A stretch of DNA of 64,000 nt. It comes from Meconema thalassinum. Lineage: Eukaryota; Arthropoda; Insecta; Orthoptera; Tettigoniidae. The stretch lies in NCBI GenBank assembly GCA_946902985.2, contig OX336389.2:171068704-171132703 (forward strand), in the 5' to 3' direction. Positions 44,212 through 55,635 of the stretch are shown piece by piece. The notes under the pieces were generated by a model. The model did not search any database and had not been told where the DNA came from. It worked only from the letters and a program-made list of their open reading frames with translations. The number at the start of each line of letters is the position of its first letter. Within the stretch, counting starts at the first letter, position 1. The position numbers were made by a program, and so were the translations under genes.

Positions 44212-46817
44212 GGCATCTGTTTGGTAGAAATCCAGATGTTGGCTTTCTTCTCTTGAAGTTCTTGCAGTATTAACTGATATTGCTTTGTAGAAGGCAGTAA
44301 CATTCTTATACGTAACTCTTCTATGTAAAATGGTTGTCTCGTTAGTTCATAGGTCGTCCTTGACGGTGCATTTTGTCCTAGACACAGAATCTTTTTCATG
44401 TATATGGCCTTTACCCTTTCTATCTGAGCAAGATCGTTTTTCGAGAGATGCTCCCATATTAATCCTATTGCATATGTCATGATTGGAGAAATTTTTATGT
44501 GAAAGAGTTCTAATGCAGTCTGTATGGAGAGTTGTCTTATTAGTTTTATCTCATTCATGGCTATAACCGCGGTAGCAGCTCTATCTTTTACATGTTTGGA
44601 GAAATTCCGTCCAGTCGTTTGGAGTATCAGGCCAAGATACTTGTAGGAGTTTACCCTTGATAGCTCCACATTGCCATACATGATTTTCTCTGATGCTGGT
44701 AACCTACCTCCATTCCTGAACGTCATGTGTACTGTCTTATGTGGATTAAGCTTGAGGTCATTACTGTCTGCCCATCTTACAAGTTTATCGAACGCCTCTT
44801 GTAACATTTGCTGCGAGATCGACGTTATTGCCATATCATCTGCGTACATATAAATGTTTACTCCTGGTGTTTCTATGGCATCGACAACATCTCGAACTGC
44901 GATATTGAACAGCAACGGACTTAATGGATCGCCCTGAAGGACTCCTGTTGTCTGAAGGATAGGCTCCGATCTTGTAAGATTGTTATCAATGATTACGTAA
45001 TTTTTCATGAGTATTGTCGTTATTATCCTACTCAGATAATGGTCTCTTCCTATGATCGATTCCAACTTGCCTATTGTTTTTTCCCTGTCAACTGAATCAA
45101 ACGCCTTAGCGTAGTCTATATATATCACATGTAGTTTACCTCTAGAAAATCTTAGCGCATCGCCAATATTATCTAATAGGCACTGAATAGCATGTATCGT
45201 TGACCGGCCTTTCCGGAAACCGAACTGTTCTTCAGGCAGTTCGCTGTCTATTAATTCTCTTAATCTTTCTGTCAGTATCTTTGACAATAGCTTAAGACCT
45301 GTATTTTCCAACGCTATACCACGATATGAATTGGGATCATCCATTTGACCCTTGCCTTTATATAGCATTTTCATTATGGAGTATCTCCATTTCTCTGGTA
45401 TTGAGGCCTGCGCAAGACATTGATTGAGTAGTACTGTCCAAGCCTCTACCAACATAGGGCTACTTTCTTTGAGATGTTCATTACAGATCCCGTCCGGCCC
45501 ACAGGCTTTTCCATTTTTTGTTTGTTGAATTACATCCTTGACTTCCTCACTGGTAATAGGTTTCATTACTGCTGAGTAGTCTACCATTGGAGCAGCGATT
45601 GGAGATGTGTCCGGTTTCTGTAGTACAGCTTTAAAGTGTGTTGTCCATCTTTCCATGGGTATTTCTCTGGAGAATTTTGGTTTCCTTTGTTGAAGGACGC
45701 TGTATGGTTTTTCTTTTGCTTGTTCTATTAATGCTGCCTCTTGCACCTTCTGATATTTATCTCTTGTGTCCCGAATAAGATTCTTGTATATTCTCCGTTT
45801 ATGTGCGTAGTCGTGTCTTGATTCTTCTGTGTTTGTTCTCAGGCATTCGTGTAAGGCGTTCAACGTTGATCTTCGTGCTTCATAACATATTGCATTGAAC
45901 CACGGCTTGGATCTCCTCTTTGTCTGATTTACCGGTTCTATTGCAGATACTAAGATGTCCTCCAGACGTTGGAGTGTTTCATCCAGATTGCAGCTTGTTT
46001 GCTGTATGATCATCTGAATTTCTTGGCCTTTACTCCGTATATTCTCTCTATTTAGTTTCCTGGATAGTTTATTTGGCTCTTTGATGAGTCTGCGCGGTCT
46101 GTTTTCCACGACAAAGGTTGTTTCTACTGGAAGATGTTTCCTTAGGAGTATATTTTTCTTTACTAGATGTTTTGATACTTTTATATCCTTGTAATTTGTG
46201 AACATAAGGTCAATGACACTTTGCCCATTATGACATATATATGTCGATTCCGTAATTCTGTTGATGAGTGAGAGGCCCTCCTCCTCTATGTATCTTAATA
46301 CTGCTCTTAATTTGGATTCATTTTTATCCACTCTACAATTTAAATCTCCCGCTAATATAAGCGGTATTTCGGTGTCAATATCAGCTATTGTGTTGCTTAA
46401 TTCATCTATTATATCAATTTCTGTCAGTTCCGGTTGGAAGTATGCTGCTAATAATATGAAATAATTCGTTTTCAAGGCTATGAGATGTTTTGTGCTCTTT
46501 ATTACTTTGAACGGGCAGAAGGTGGGTTTAATCCAGCATGCAATGCCACCTTTAGGCCTCCCTCTTGGTCCCTGATCCACCATTACTTGAGTACAATAGA
46601 AACCATTCGGTTGCCAATCGTCCGTAAGAAAGGTTTCTACCAAAATCACTACGTCATATTCATCTATGAATGTTATTGGACTACTGGTCATCACATTCTT
46701 TAGCCCTTCTATGTTCCATAGTAGAACCCTACATGTTGTATCCTTTTTTGAGGGATATTCATTCGAGAAATGGCATTTCGGCTCCTCGAAAAAAGCGGTG
46801 GAAACGAAAATATGCAT
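44208..46817 (-). pseudogene. LINE ORF2 endonuclease-reverse transcriptase, 869 codons
   Basis: This is the longest open frame in the window. The EEP endonuclease occupies about residues 30-235: VLLWNIEGL, VILVETFLTDD (Glu), LLAAYFQPE, LILAGDLNCRVDK (GDLN), VIDLMFTN, then LRKHLPVET where SDH is usual. RT spans about 430-720: GKACGPDGICNEHLK, NSYRGIALENTGLK, QFGFRKGRSTIHAI, IYIDYAKAFDSVDR, TGVLQGDPLSPLLFN and MYADDMAITS (YADD). The thumb NSYKYLGLILQTTGR follows. The first residues may come from flanking sequence. A one-base frame change near 44210 separates it from the C-terminal zinc knuckle, so the full protein is not made. RT and nuclease look catalytically complete except for the atypical His motif. 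Confidence 0.88.
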
Positions 46818-46818
46818 G

Positions 46819-47383
46819 CATCAAAATTGGCCAATAAACTCCAAAAGTTAATTTATATATTTTACAGAATCAGAAATATCTTGTCAGCAAAAGTCTTGAG
46901 AACTGTATATTTTGCCTTAGTCCAGTCACAACTACAATATGGAATAAATGGTTGGGGTGGAATACTTGATTCACATTTGGCTCAGGTAAATACCTGCCAG
47001 AATTTCATTCTAAAAGCTATGTACAAAAAGCCACCAACATTTCCAACATGTGAACTGTATAAACAAAGTAAGGTGCTTAATATACGACAGTTATTTGTAC
47101 AGTCATCAATCATATTTATACATAAAATATGAAGCTCTTCTCCAATGGACAACAACTTAAAATGTGCACTAGACTTCAAGACAGAACTAGAATACACATC
47201 CCTCGTCGAAACACACTACTTGGCCAAATGAATTTAAGTTGTCTTAGCACTAGGATATACAATATATTGCCAGTGAATGTGACAAATAACACCCTGAATA
47301 TACTGAAGAAAATGCTTTTTACATGGCTGCTTAATAACTTTGTTAAATTAAATGAACTTATAAATTTTCACCAACATATTTAA
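46819..47383 (+). pseudogene. CR1-like LINE ORF2, 3' part
   Basis: The plus strand continues the interrupted ORF2: KLANKLQKLIYIFYRIRNIL, then VLRTVYFALVQSQLQYGING, then YKQSKVLNIRQLFVQSSI. A second frame from 47129 gives RTRIHIPRRNTLLGQMN and a terminal segment before the element's end near 47400. The order matches the C-terminus of CR1/jockey RT proteins. One frameshift occurs near 47130. Confidence 0.82.
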
Positions 47384-47417
47384 ACCAACTCAGTCACAAA
47401 TAAGTAATGTATCGTTT

Positions 47418-48774
47418 TCTTTTCTTCTTCGTCGCGAATGGGTCTCTTAGGACCACGCGGAATCAACAATGGTTAGCCTTTCTTGCAGCCCAGTACTCCT
47501 TCATACGCAACGAATGGGTTTGCTTCCGTTGTGCAGACCATATATGGTGGTATGGCCGTCTTTCTTCCTCCTCGAAACCCCGTGTGAGTGCAAGTGTTCT
47601 GATGACATTTCGGTCTAGGAGATTTGGCGATCCTAATTCTTGCAAGTCTTTTTCAGTCTGTTTGTACCAATTTGATCTAGTTGTTTTGTTTTTCAAGTAT
47701 GTGTGAATTTTGTGAGTTAGTCTATTTGGGTCCCTTCTTTCCAGGTGTCCCAAGAATTGGACTCGTCGCATACGCATTTTGTCTGTGATTTTGGAGATGG
47801 TTTTATATATTTCAGCATTTGGCTTTGAAAGATGAACACCATCTTTGATTCTCGGCCCTAAGATTTTCCTCATTATTTTACGTTCCTTCACTTCCAACTG
47901 ATCTCGAAGTGTTCTATGTTGAAGAGTGAGAGTTTCTGAAGCGTAGAGAGCTTCGGGCCCGATCACTGTTGTATAATTTTGAATTTTGCATTTCCAGGAA
48001 AGACTCTTTTTGTTGTAACTGTTTTTCGTTAACTGAAAAGCAGTTTCCATTTTTGAATTCTTGTTGTAATGGACCTATTTTCATTACAATTGTCGGTAAT
48101 CCATTCACCCAAATATTTAAATTCCTTCACACGAGATATTTGGTCAGTCCCAATTTCAATTTCAGATGGGGCATTCTTTATATCTGTCATAAATTTTGTT
48201 TTATCAAATGTGATTTGCAATCCAATTCTCTTTGCTTGTTCTTGTAGAAGTTCAAGTTGGTATTGCGCATCAGAGATGTTTTAGGCAATTAATGCCATGT
48301 CATCAGCAAATGCCAAACAGTCTAATTCTATGCCTTCAAGTTTTGGTCCTATCCTATGCGTCGGTGCACCTGCTTTTCGCCATTCTCGTACAACCTTCTC
48401 TAGTGCACAATTGAAAAGCAACGGGGACAATCCATCTCCTTGTCGGACTCCTGTGTCAATGGGGAATTCTCTGCTCAGTTCTCCCATAAATTTAACCATA
48501 GATTTGGTTTCCATGAGTGTTTCCTTAATAATATTTGTTCTCTTTTGATCTAATCCAAATTCTTTGAGTATTTCGAAAAGGGATTCACGGTCGATGCTAT
48601 CATACGCCTTTTGGAAGTCAACAAATGTAATGACATAGTGTTTGTTCGATGTATTGCGGAAATATTTCATTGAGTTTTTTAAATTGATAATTTGTTCCAC
48701 ACACGACCTGCCTTTCCTGAAGCTACCTTGGTATTCACCGATTACTGGATCCAATTGAATTTCTGCACGACTCA
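47418..48774 (-). pseudogene. RTE-like LINE, 3' half (RT palm to C-terminus)
   Basis: On the minus strand from 48772: AEIQLDPVIGEYQGSFRKGR, TFVDFQKAYDSIDRESL, GVRQGDGLSPLLFNCALEKV, DCLAFADDMALIA (FADD). After a stop at 48281, VKEFKYLGEWIT and the C-terminal RMRRVQFLGHLERRDPNR block follow to TGA at 47463, then a short A-rich 3' UTR. The 5' continuation of this very ORF is at 60400-61180, beyond the 11.6-kb transposon. Frame changes occur near 48281 and 48050. Confidence 0.88.
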
Positions 48775-48794
48775 GGGCCGGTTTTACAATGTCC
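48775..48794 (+). repeat. Left terminal inverted repeat of the Harbinger-like element
   Basis: Twenty bases beginning GGGCCGG, perfect inverse of the right end. TCA precedes it. A subterminal CTCAGTTATCTAGA lies at about 48837-48850. Confidence 0.9.
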
Positions 48795-48862
48795 TGATAA
48801 AGTCTTAGATAGCTATCTATTAGATAGCTTTATTCCCTCAGTTATCTAGAAGATACAGGTGT

Positions 48863-49990
48863 ATTTTCCAGAGTTGGAATCTGACAGTTCATCGGAGAAC
48901 CGTTGAACTAAAGGCAGCGTTGCCACGTATGCTACTAACCAGCACGTGCGTACTTCTAGCCTCCCGTACATTTCATCATGCTCATAATATCATTAGCACC
49001 GCTATTACATTTATTACATTTTTACTCAGATGGTTTTCAAAAATCCTAAACAAAGCAATGCTTAAAACTGTTCGGTGCACACTGTAAAATAAAATAATAG
49101 CCCGTCAAATTGAGGAGAGGCCTAAAATATTGTAATGAATAGCAAAATTACGAATAGCCTACTATCATAAAGCAAAAAATTTCAAAGCGAAACGACAACA
49201 CGTGATTGTTTCCGTGTTATTTAGCAATTTATATCTCCTGTAGAATAAGTTTCAAGGCACAAAAAACACATACATGTATTACAAAATATACGTTCATTGT
49301 AGAGGCTATTAACTCACCCTTTAGAAGACAGAAGCTTATCACTGGGAAGGGGCTCTATCCCATCCATATCATCATCATCATCATCATCCCGGTCCTCTCC
49401 ATCACTGGATCCTGCACTGGTGGATGAGGAATTGCCGAGGGAAATTATGAGGACGTCCACAACTGTGTCAATAACACCTTCACGTTCCCGCGCTTCGCTT
49501 ACTACTCTTTCCACATGCGACACCACCTTCGCCCTGATTTCAGCTGTCAACACCCTCATCCTAATCGCAACCTATGCTGCCGAGACCTGTACAAGGGAAA
49601 AAGTTGTCCAACCCCTCGCGAAACCACTCGCAAACAAAAATAAAGCTACCGGTAACCTTAATCTAATTCACACGAACCTAAGCTTAAACTTACACCAACA
49701 CAATATAAATAAATAACGGACACTTATGAATTATAAATATAAGTATAAATCCTACACGAGAAAGTAATAAACTAATTAACTCAAAACAATTATAACGCAG
49801 CAAGGTCAGTGTGCACTCAGGAGGCAACCAAACAAGTGACTGGTCAAGCGTCAAGCACGTGGCCAAATAGCGTCATTCAAATTGGCAGCGCTGTATGGTT
49901 TCCATGGCAACAAGCCTTGCGTGCGATCTAGTCGTCAACTGTTTTTGCCCAGTGGCGCCGAAATGTCAGATTCCAACTCGGGATAATACA
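48863..49990. repeat. Inner inverted-repeat unit inside the Harbinger-like element
   Basis: GAGTTGGAATCTGACA at 48873-48888 has its exact complement at 49964-49979, and similarity extends outward through GTGTATTTTCC against GTTGTATTATCCC. The unit is about 1.1 kb and encloses an acidic exon-like frame. It may be a nested transposon or an internal palindromic rearrangement of the host element. Target duplications were not identified. Confidence 0.6.
49318..49559 (-). CDS. Acidic exon-like frame with splice donor, unknown function
   Basis: From ATG at 49559 the minus strand encodes about 80 residues: MRVLTAEIRAKVVSHVERVV, a serine-rich stretch, then a run of seven Asp, ending LLSSK. The exon would stop at a consensus donor, GTGAGT, at 49317-49312. 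The Asp run is a CAT repeat in DNA. No domain is recognised; the charged helical start could be a dimerisation segment. Downstream exons were not found within the inner unit. Single-exon evidence only, so this may be a fortuitous frame. Confidence 0.35.
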
Positions 49991-50504
49991 ACTGTAGTTT
50001 GATGACGCGTTCTACAAAACTTTTTTTTCTCTCAGATATCTACCTGCAACTTATCTGATGGAAGCAAGAAATTCAGGTGAAGTTGGCAATGAAACAGTTG
50101 AAAACATCGAAAAAGGCCCTGAAGAGAGCATAAGTTTCGCGTTGTAAACAATCGCATTTCGGAGCAATTACGTGTTAACTTGTAATTTTATTGGAGGTTA
50201 GAATAGTTTATTTCATCGTTATTCTAACATTTTAATTTATTATATATATTTCATTTACATATCCTACGTGTTTTAAATTAATAATTCATCTCGAAAAAAT
50301 TATTGTGTATGTGTATTATTATTTAAAGTTTGATTAGTCTGTTGCCAAAGAAACACCCACATGTAAACGTAATTCTATTGCAGGTTAGATAATTTATTTC
50401 AGTTTTATTTTTTGGTTAGAGTAGCAATATTTTTGTTTCACATTTATTAATTTCAGTCATGAATTTTTTCCTTAAGACAGAATCCATACCATTTATTAAA
50501 AACT

Positions 50505-50975
50505 CATTCAAATCCTAGGGTGTGTCAGCTAAGATGAGGATGTCATCAGCAAATCTCAAGAGTTGAAATTATTTCTCCTTGAATCTTGACTCCTACTTTG
50601 AATTTTTCTCCAATTTCCTTCAATGCTTGTTCAATGTAACTTATAGATTGAAAGGTGTGGGTGATAAGTTGCAGCCTTGCCTTACACCTTTCTGAATACC
50701 AGCTTCTGTCTCCTGTCCTTCGGCTCCAATAACTGCAGTCTGGTTTCTGTATAGATTGTCGAGCACCCTCCTATACCTATATTTTTTCCAAACTTTTTCA
50801 AAATGTCAAATAACTTGCTCCAATCAACGTTATCAAAAGCCTTTTCTAAGTCTACTAATGCCATGAATGTTCTCTTTTCCTTCCTTATTCTAGCTTTCAA
50901 AATCAGCCAAAGACTTAGTACAGCTTCCTTTGTTCCTACGTTTCTTCTGAAGTAGGAATTGGGCAGGAATAACAA
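50505..50975 (-). pseudogene. LINE RT fragment
   Basis: The minus strand gives KRTFMALVDLEKAFDNVDWS, a standard RT motif, then after a frame change RQGCNLSP, and LRFADDILILAD with the catalytic box near 50530. Several shifts and stops break it. It lies inside the Harbinger-like element and so inserted or was captured there. Confidence 0.8.
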
Positions 50976-51124
50976 TTAATTTATCACCCCATTACCTGAA
51001 AGAAATTTTTCATGAATTATTTATGACACACTTCTCTTCTAACAAATGCTAGATGGTTTCTCCGGAGCACAACAGCAGTGACCCCCTTCACTACCATCCT
51101 TCTCCACCTTTCCCCTCTACGCTC

Positions 51125-51373
51125 TCAAGTTTCGTGCAGTTTTGGCCTTCGTAGTATGCACATACTCTGTCCCAACTCATCACTGTTGTTTTCCAGAGGT
51201 TCATCCTCAACCACAGCTTGGGAGGCCGCTTTGAATTCTTTAGGATGGGTACCAATGAGAAGAATATCGTAAACGAATGTTATAGTTGTTGTTTTGAGGT
51301 CACCTGCCCCATCATAAACGAAGTGGAGGTGGTTAAGATAGGTACTAACGATATTTATGCCTTTCAATCCCAC
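51125..51373 (-). pseudogene. Second LINE RT fragment
   Basis: The minus strand reads YLNHLHFVYDGAGD and TTTITFVYDILLIGTHPKEF, resembling the region around the RT catalytic box with FVYD replacing FADD. It overlaps in content with the 50505-50975 fragment, so it comes from a separate LINE copy. It is heavily decayed. Confidence 0.55.
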
Positions 51374-51490
51374 AATAGCCTCTTGAATATATTTTATAAT
51401 GCAAGGATGGATAACTTACAGTTCACTCCACAGTCTTCTACCGATGGGCCTAGGATACGCATCGAGATGCCATACAGTCTGCGAGCCTAA

Positions 51491-51937
51491 AATTCTGGAG
51501 CATGCATGTTGATACGTAAATTGTCAATCACGCAGACAGCTTGGGCGGGCCACAATTATGGATAAACCAAGAGCTGTGTGCTGCACTGTTGGCCAGCAGC
51601 ATCTCCGGAGGGCAATTACAAGACTACTAGATTCACTTACACGAACTCTCACGGCACACCAGCAGAAATGGGGGGATCAGTTGGTGTTGCCTTGTTTTAA
51701 GGAAGGAAGCTTGTAGTTTTACCTGACTGTAAATCTTGTGATCATGAGGCACGGGATCTCCGATCCACAGGACATATCATTTCACTTAGAAAATCCCACG
51801 TGCATTGAACCTGGCACGCCTTAGTAAGAGACAAACAGCCTCAACTCAAGCACAATATTAACATCTAGGAATATAATGATTTTTTGTTGGAGCAATAAAA
51901 ATAAAAAATTAACCTTGGCTTTCACAGCAAGTGTATT
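51491..51937. other. No recognised gene
   Basis: AT-balanced sequence without domains or visible repeats. Confidence 0.35.
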
Positions 51938-52077
51938 AAAACTCAGCAATTTTTCTAAGTTTATGCGGTGTCTTGTGTGGGGTTACGTCTAGGAACACCA
52001 GGCTGGCTCATCAGCGGGCTCTTGGTGTCGGCACCCGGATCCCCCACGGCACAAACCTAGAAAAATTGCTGAGTTTT
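51938..52077. mobile_element. 140-bp palindromic miniature element
   Basis: AAAACTCAGCAATTTTTCTA at the left is matched by its complement at the right (52058-52077) with one or two differences. The 90-bp centre is GC-rich (CGGGCTCTTGGTGTCGGCAC). TATT-like bases flank both ends. It is a likely MITE or hairpin-forming insertion. Confidence 0.6.
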
Positions 52078-52153
52078 ATATTGAACCTTATTTGCAGATC
52101 CACCAAAATGGTTTTATTCATTACTCTTTATTAATGACCTTCTGCCACACTGT

Positions 52154-52478
52154 GCCGGCCCCGTGGTGTTGGGGGTAGCGCGCCTGCCTCTCCACCGGAA
52201 GGTCCGGGTTCGATTCCCGGCTCCGTCAGGGATTTTAAAAACTTGCGTGATGGCTGGAACGGGGTGCACTCAGCCTTGTGAGGACAATTGAGTAGCTGTC
52301 TGGCAGTGAGGCAGCGCCCTGGTCACGAAAACAAAGATTAACAGCCAAGGGGACCCGATGCATTGACCATGCGTCACCCCAATATCTGCAGGACAAATGG
52401 CTGGACAGCAGTCGCTTGGTAAGCCTAGGCCCATCATCGGCTGTAGTGCCAGGGGTTATTATTATTGTTATTATTTAG
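52154..52478 (+). mobile_element. tRNA-derived SINE with TTA-repeat tail
   Basis: The head GCCGGCCCCGTGGTGTTGGG with GTAGCGCGCCTGCC, then GGGTTCGATTCCCGGC (B box), then the GGCTGGAACGGGGTGCACTC segment shared with the 34510 family. The 3' body differs (CAAGGGGACCCGATGCATTG ... TCATCGGCTGTAGTGCCAG) and ends in TTA repeats. Relative to the other family it has a common head and centre but a different tail. Confidence 0.82.
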
Positions 52479-52719
52479 CCACACTCTTGATGTAAAAATA
52501 TAGTGTTGATTTTTGCCAATTTCATACCTGTTGGCTTTAACCAGTTACCTGAACAAAAATTCAAGTATTGAATGTACACCCAGAGATAGATTTCTCTTAT
52601 CAGAACTTGATGGACAGCCATGTCCATATCAAAGTAAATGTATTGTATAGCCTTAGTTCAGGTTCAATGATACGCCCTGGACAGGATATTGTTTCATTTT
52701 AGGTTGTTACACGTGATCA

Positions 52720-53110
52720 TAATAATAATAATAATATAATATCGTATGGCCTCGGCTGCTGGGTGCAAGCTTTGTTATTTGACACCCAGAGGGTAGCTTG
52801 CACGTCGAATTTCGTTGTTCCTTGAAGCACTATGAAAGTCAAGGAGGTTAGATATCTAAGCTCCTTCAACACTACAGCGCTTTCTAGTAGAGAAATGAGG
52901 AACTTTGTGTTGGCGGAAACTTCCGAGATTAATTTTGCCATTATGAGCATGGCCTACTGAATTCAAATGGGTTCTTTAACATGCCAACATCATATGACAT
53001 GCGTATCATATTTTTGCCACCTTTCAAAAATCACTTACCATGGCCATGGGAGAACCTGCAAGCTTGCAGTTAATAATCCGGCACGTTAACCACTCGCCCA
53101 CCGTGGCTAG
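52720..53110 (-). mobile_element. tRNA-derived SINE, reverse orientation
   Basis: An ATA-repeat tail at the left is followed by GTATGGCCTCGGCTGCTGGG and ends at the right in CACTCGCCCACCGTGGCTAG. The minus strand there reads GCCACGGTGGGCGAGTGGTT with a tRNA-like A-box region and a GCAGGTTCTCCC segment in B-box position. It is unrelated in body to the other SINEs here. Confidence 0.65.
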
Positions 53111-53590
53111 CTACGTGGTCATTTAACCCTGTATATTGTCTGTTAACCTGTGTTATGGCATCTATAGTAGTGCATGTATTTCACTCAAACATAATGTCAT
53201 ATCTCAGAAGTTGCCATGTCACAGAAAATGAAATTAAGCATTTGATATCCGATTCATTCCGACAAATTATTTTTGAAAATTCTGTTTATTTAGGCAAAAC
53301 ACCAAATAGATTTGACTATCTTACAGTTCTAAAAACAAATTTAAAAATTTGCGTGCATAAAACATATTTAATGAGAGTTGTGCAACTAGGATTGGGAAGG
53401 AGGCAGCCATGGCTGTAAGTTTGGAATCATCCTGGCATAGAAGTGGGAAACTGCAGAATGGCTAAGGTGGGAATTGAGCTAGCCTCTTCTCAGTTCTGTC
53501 TTGTGAAGCTGAGTAAACCCTGTTCCAGAATTAAATATATGAAAGTCAGGAATCAAACTGCAAAGAATGCTGACCACTACACCACAATAT
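53111..53590 (-). mobile_element. SINE of the 34510 family, reverse, with ~205-bp internal insertion
   Basis: Left part TGTTAACCTGTGTTATGGC ... GTAGTGCATGTATTT and right part GATTGGGAAGGAGGCAGCC ... CAGAATTAAATATATGAAAG align in order with 34510-34925. About 205 extra bases at 53180-53385 have no match in that copy. The right end is diverged, with B boxes degraded (GGAATCAAACTG). Confidence 0.65.
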
Positions 53591-54121
53591 GGTTGCTGAG
53601 CTGATAGGTCTAGTTTCAGGAATACCGTACAGGGTAACATACAGGATTTCACATATTTAACTGACAATCTGAAAGGTGTGCTTGGTGAACAGAAACAGGT
53701 AGGAGTACATTGCTTTCTGCGCTAAGTTGTTGCATTGATACGCTTGTCACGGTTTTGGTAGTATCTCAAAAAATTGAAACTTAGCATGAAAAGTTTATGT
53801 CACGAGTTTTTGTTGACATCATAGCCCAAATATGAAATAGTGCATGAAGCTCTAATAATGCATCTTGTTTTCACTTTCATTCTTAATGCAGGTCGAAACA
53901 GTAAAAAAAAAGCGCGATATGACTATGAGGATATCAACAACTTCAAACTACAGCAATGTATTATCCTCTGTGACTGCAACAGCCGAGCACGCTCTTCAAT
54001 GTTTAACTATTTTTTTAATAACCCTGTGTAAAAGAGATATTTATAACAGTTTAATTAATAATTTATTTATTCATTTCATAAGCATAACTTAATTTTTCAA
54101 TTGAGCATTCAAACTGGCTTA

Positions 54122-54396
54122 TTACAGCTCCAAAATCTCTGTGTTTCTTGCCCTTTTCCTCATTCTGTCTTCCCACTCTTCTTCCGCCATCTTTCTCTTC
54201 CATTCCCGGTCTCTCTTATTTTTTTCAGTTTCTTCTGCATTCCTCTTTCTTTTTCCTTCCCACTCTTGCTGGGTAACTTTAATTTGAAGTTCCACTAACT
54301 TTGTTTTGGCCTCTAATAACTGCCGAACTTCTTTGTTGTTGTTGTCCTGGGTTGGGTGGCGTTGCCTCTTCAATCGCCTAGGTGTTACAATTGGAA
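54122..54396 (-). CDS. Last exon resembling Harbinger Myb/SANT partner protein
   Basis: On the minus strand an acceptor (TTTTTTACAG) at about 54406-54397 opens a frame reading VPIVTPRRLKRQRHPTQDNN, then LLEAKTKLVELQIKVTQQEW, then a strongly charged helix rich in Glu, Lys and Arg to TAA at 54122. Such C-terminal coiled coils follow the trihelix/Myb-SANT domain in partner proteins of PIF/Harbinger elements, which bind the ends and bring the transposase into the nucleus. The DNA-binding exon itself was not found, so the call rests on shape, the splice site and location in the element. Confidence 0.45.
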
Positions 54397-55635
54397 CTGT
54401 AAAAAAGAAAGAAAAAAAAGGTTAATACACAATACTTTGCTTAAAAGTCTGTTATGTGGTTTGATATCACTGTAATGTTATTTAATGTTAATTTTTACCA
54501 CAGTCGATGCATAATCAGAAGCACAGTACGTTACTTTCACAGAACATGACAATAATTAAATTAGGGGCAGATGACCTCACTGTTCAGCAACAATAACTAA
54601 TAATTAAATACTCAGTTCTAATACCTTTCGGAAGGCGAGGAATATATTTAACATAGTGTGAATAAAATTACTAAGAGGCATTACAGAATAATAATTTATA
54701 CTCCATCATTGCACACAAAAATGAGAATAGAGCCCCGAATAAAGGATAAACACAATGACAGGATTTACTTCCTTAGTAGGCCTATTAAGGAAATAAGATG
54801 ATCATATCGACCAAAAGTCTATTAATGTACACAGGGTGTTTGCTTCAATTCTCCTCTTTTCTGCTGCCCCAACAGACCAAGATTCACTTCCAGAGCGCGC
54901 CACGCTCCAGATAGTGGAATCATAACGTTGAATGTCTGGGTCCGATATGTTTTGTCAGGCTATTGCCACACTTGTGTCTGATACAAGCTGGGAAATTCAC
55001 TGCAGAAAAACCTCTAAGCCACAGCTTGAAGAAATAGTGTTGTTGTGTGGTTTCATATCAAAGACAATGTAATGTTATTTAATGTTAATTTTTAGCACAG
55101 TCGATGCATAATCAAAAGCACTAGACATACTACATACGGGAACACTCGTCAAGCATTGCACATTGTTATGGGGCTAAAATTCAATCTCGGCACACTCTGT
55201 ATCCAAATATGCTATCATAATGGAATTGATCACGAAAGAATTCAACAGGCACTAGACTGGTAATCACACAAGGGGTGGCTATGCTGCTTGTGGCAATACC
55301 TGCTTCGTGTGGTCTATCGCACTTGAACACTGTAGTTCAAAATTGGACCAAGGCACACACATTGGTGCCAACTTCACTTCACTACAGTTACAACACATAT
55401 TTTGGTTATCACCTGTAGCAAGGTTTGGCGACTGTCTGGACAAAAAATACAGATGAAGTAAAATGGGTGTCTGGACGAAATCATTGGTTGCTACTTGGTT
55501 AGATGACTGTCTGGACGAAAATTACTGATTGCACTACAAGCAAGGGAGTCTGTTGCCCCAGGTTAGGTTTGTTTTGTATGCAGAACAGTATTCACCACTG
55601 TTATGAACGCTGATCACAAGGATTCCAGTTTCGAA
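54397..55635. repeat. Internal duplicated modules of the Harbinger-like element
   Basis: TAATGTTATTTAATGTTAAT followed by CACAGTCGATGCATAATCA occurs at about 54472-54520 and again at about 55068-55120. A second module, AC(A/T)GATTGCACTACAAGCAAG ... CCCCAGGTTAG, at 55500-55575 recurs at 57920-57985. No gene seen. Confidence 0.55.

Larger units (their letters stand above)
43936..46818 (-). mobile_element. LINE inserted in opposite orientation within the CR1-like LINE
   Basis: A minus-strand non-LTR element sits between two halves of the plus-strand CR1-like ORF2. The coding reaches nearly to the right edge (5' side), so it is slightly 5'-truncated or complete from the endonuclease on. I see no long A tail at the left. 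A related but more decayed copy is at 32080-33830. Confidence 0.8.
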
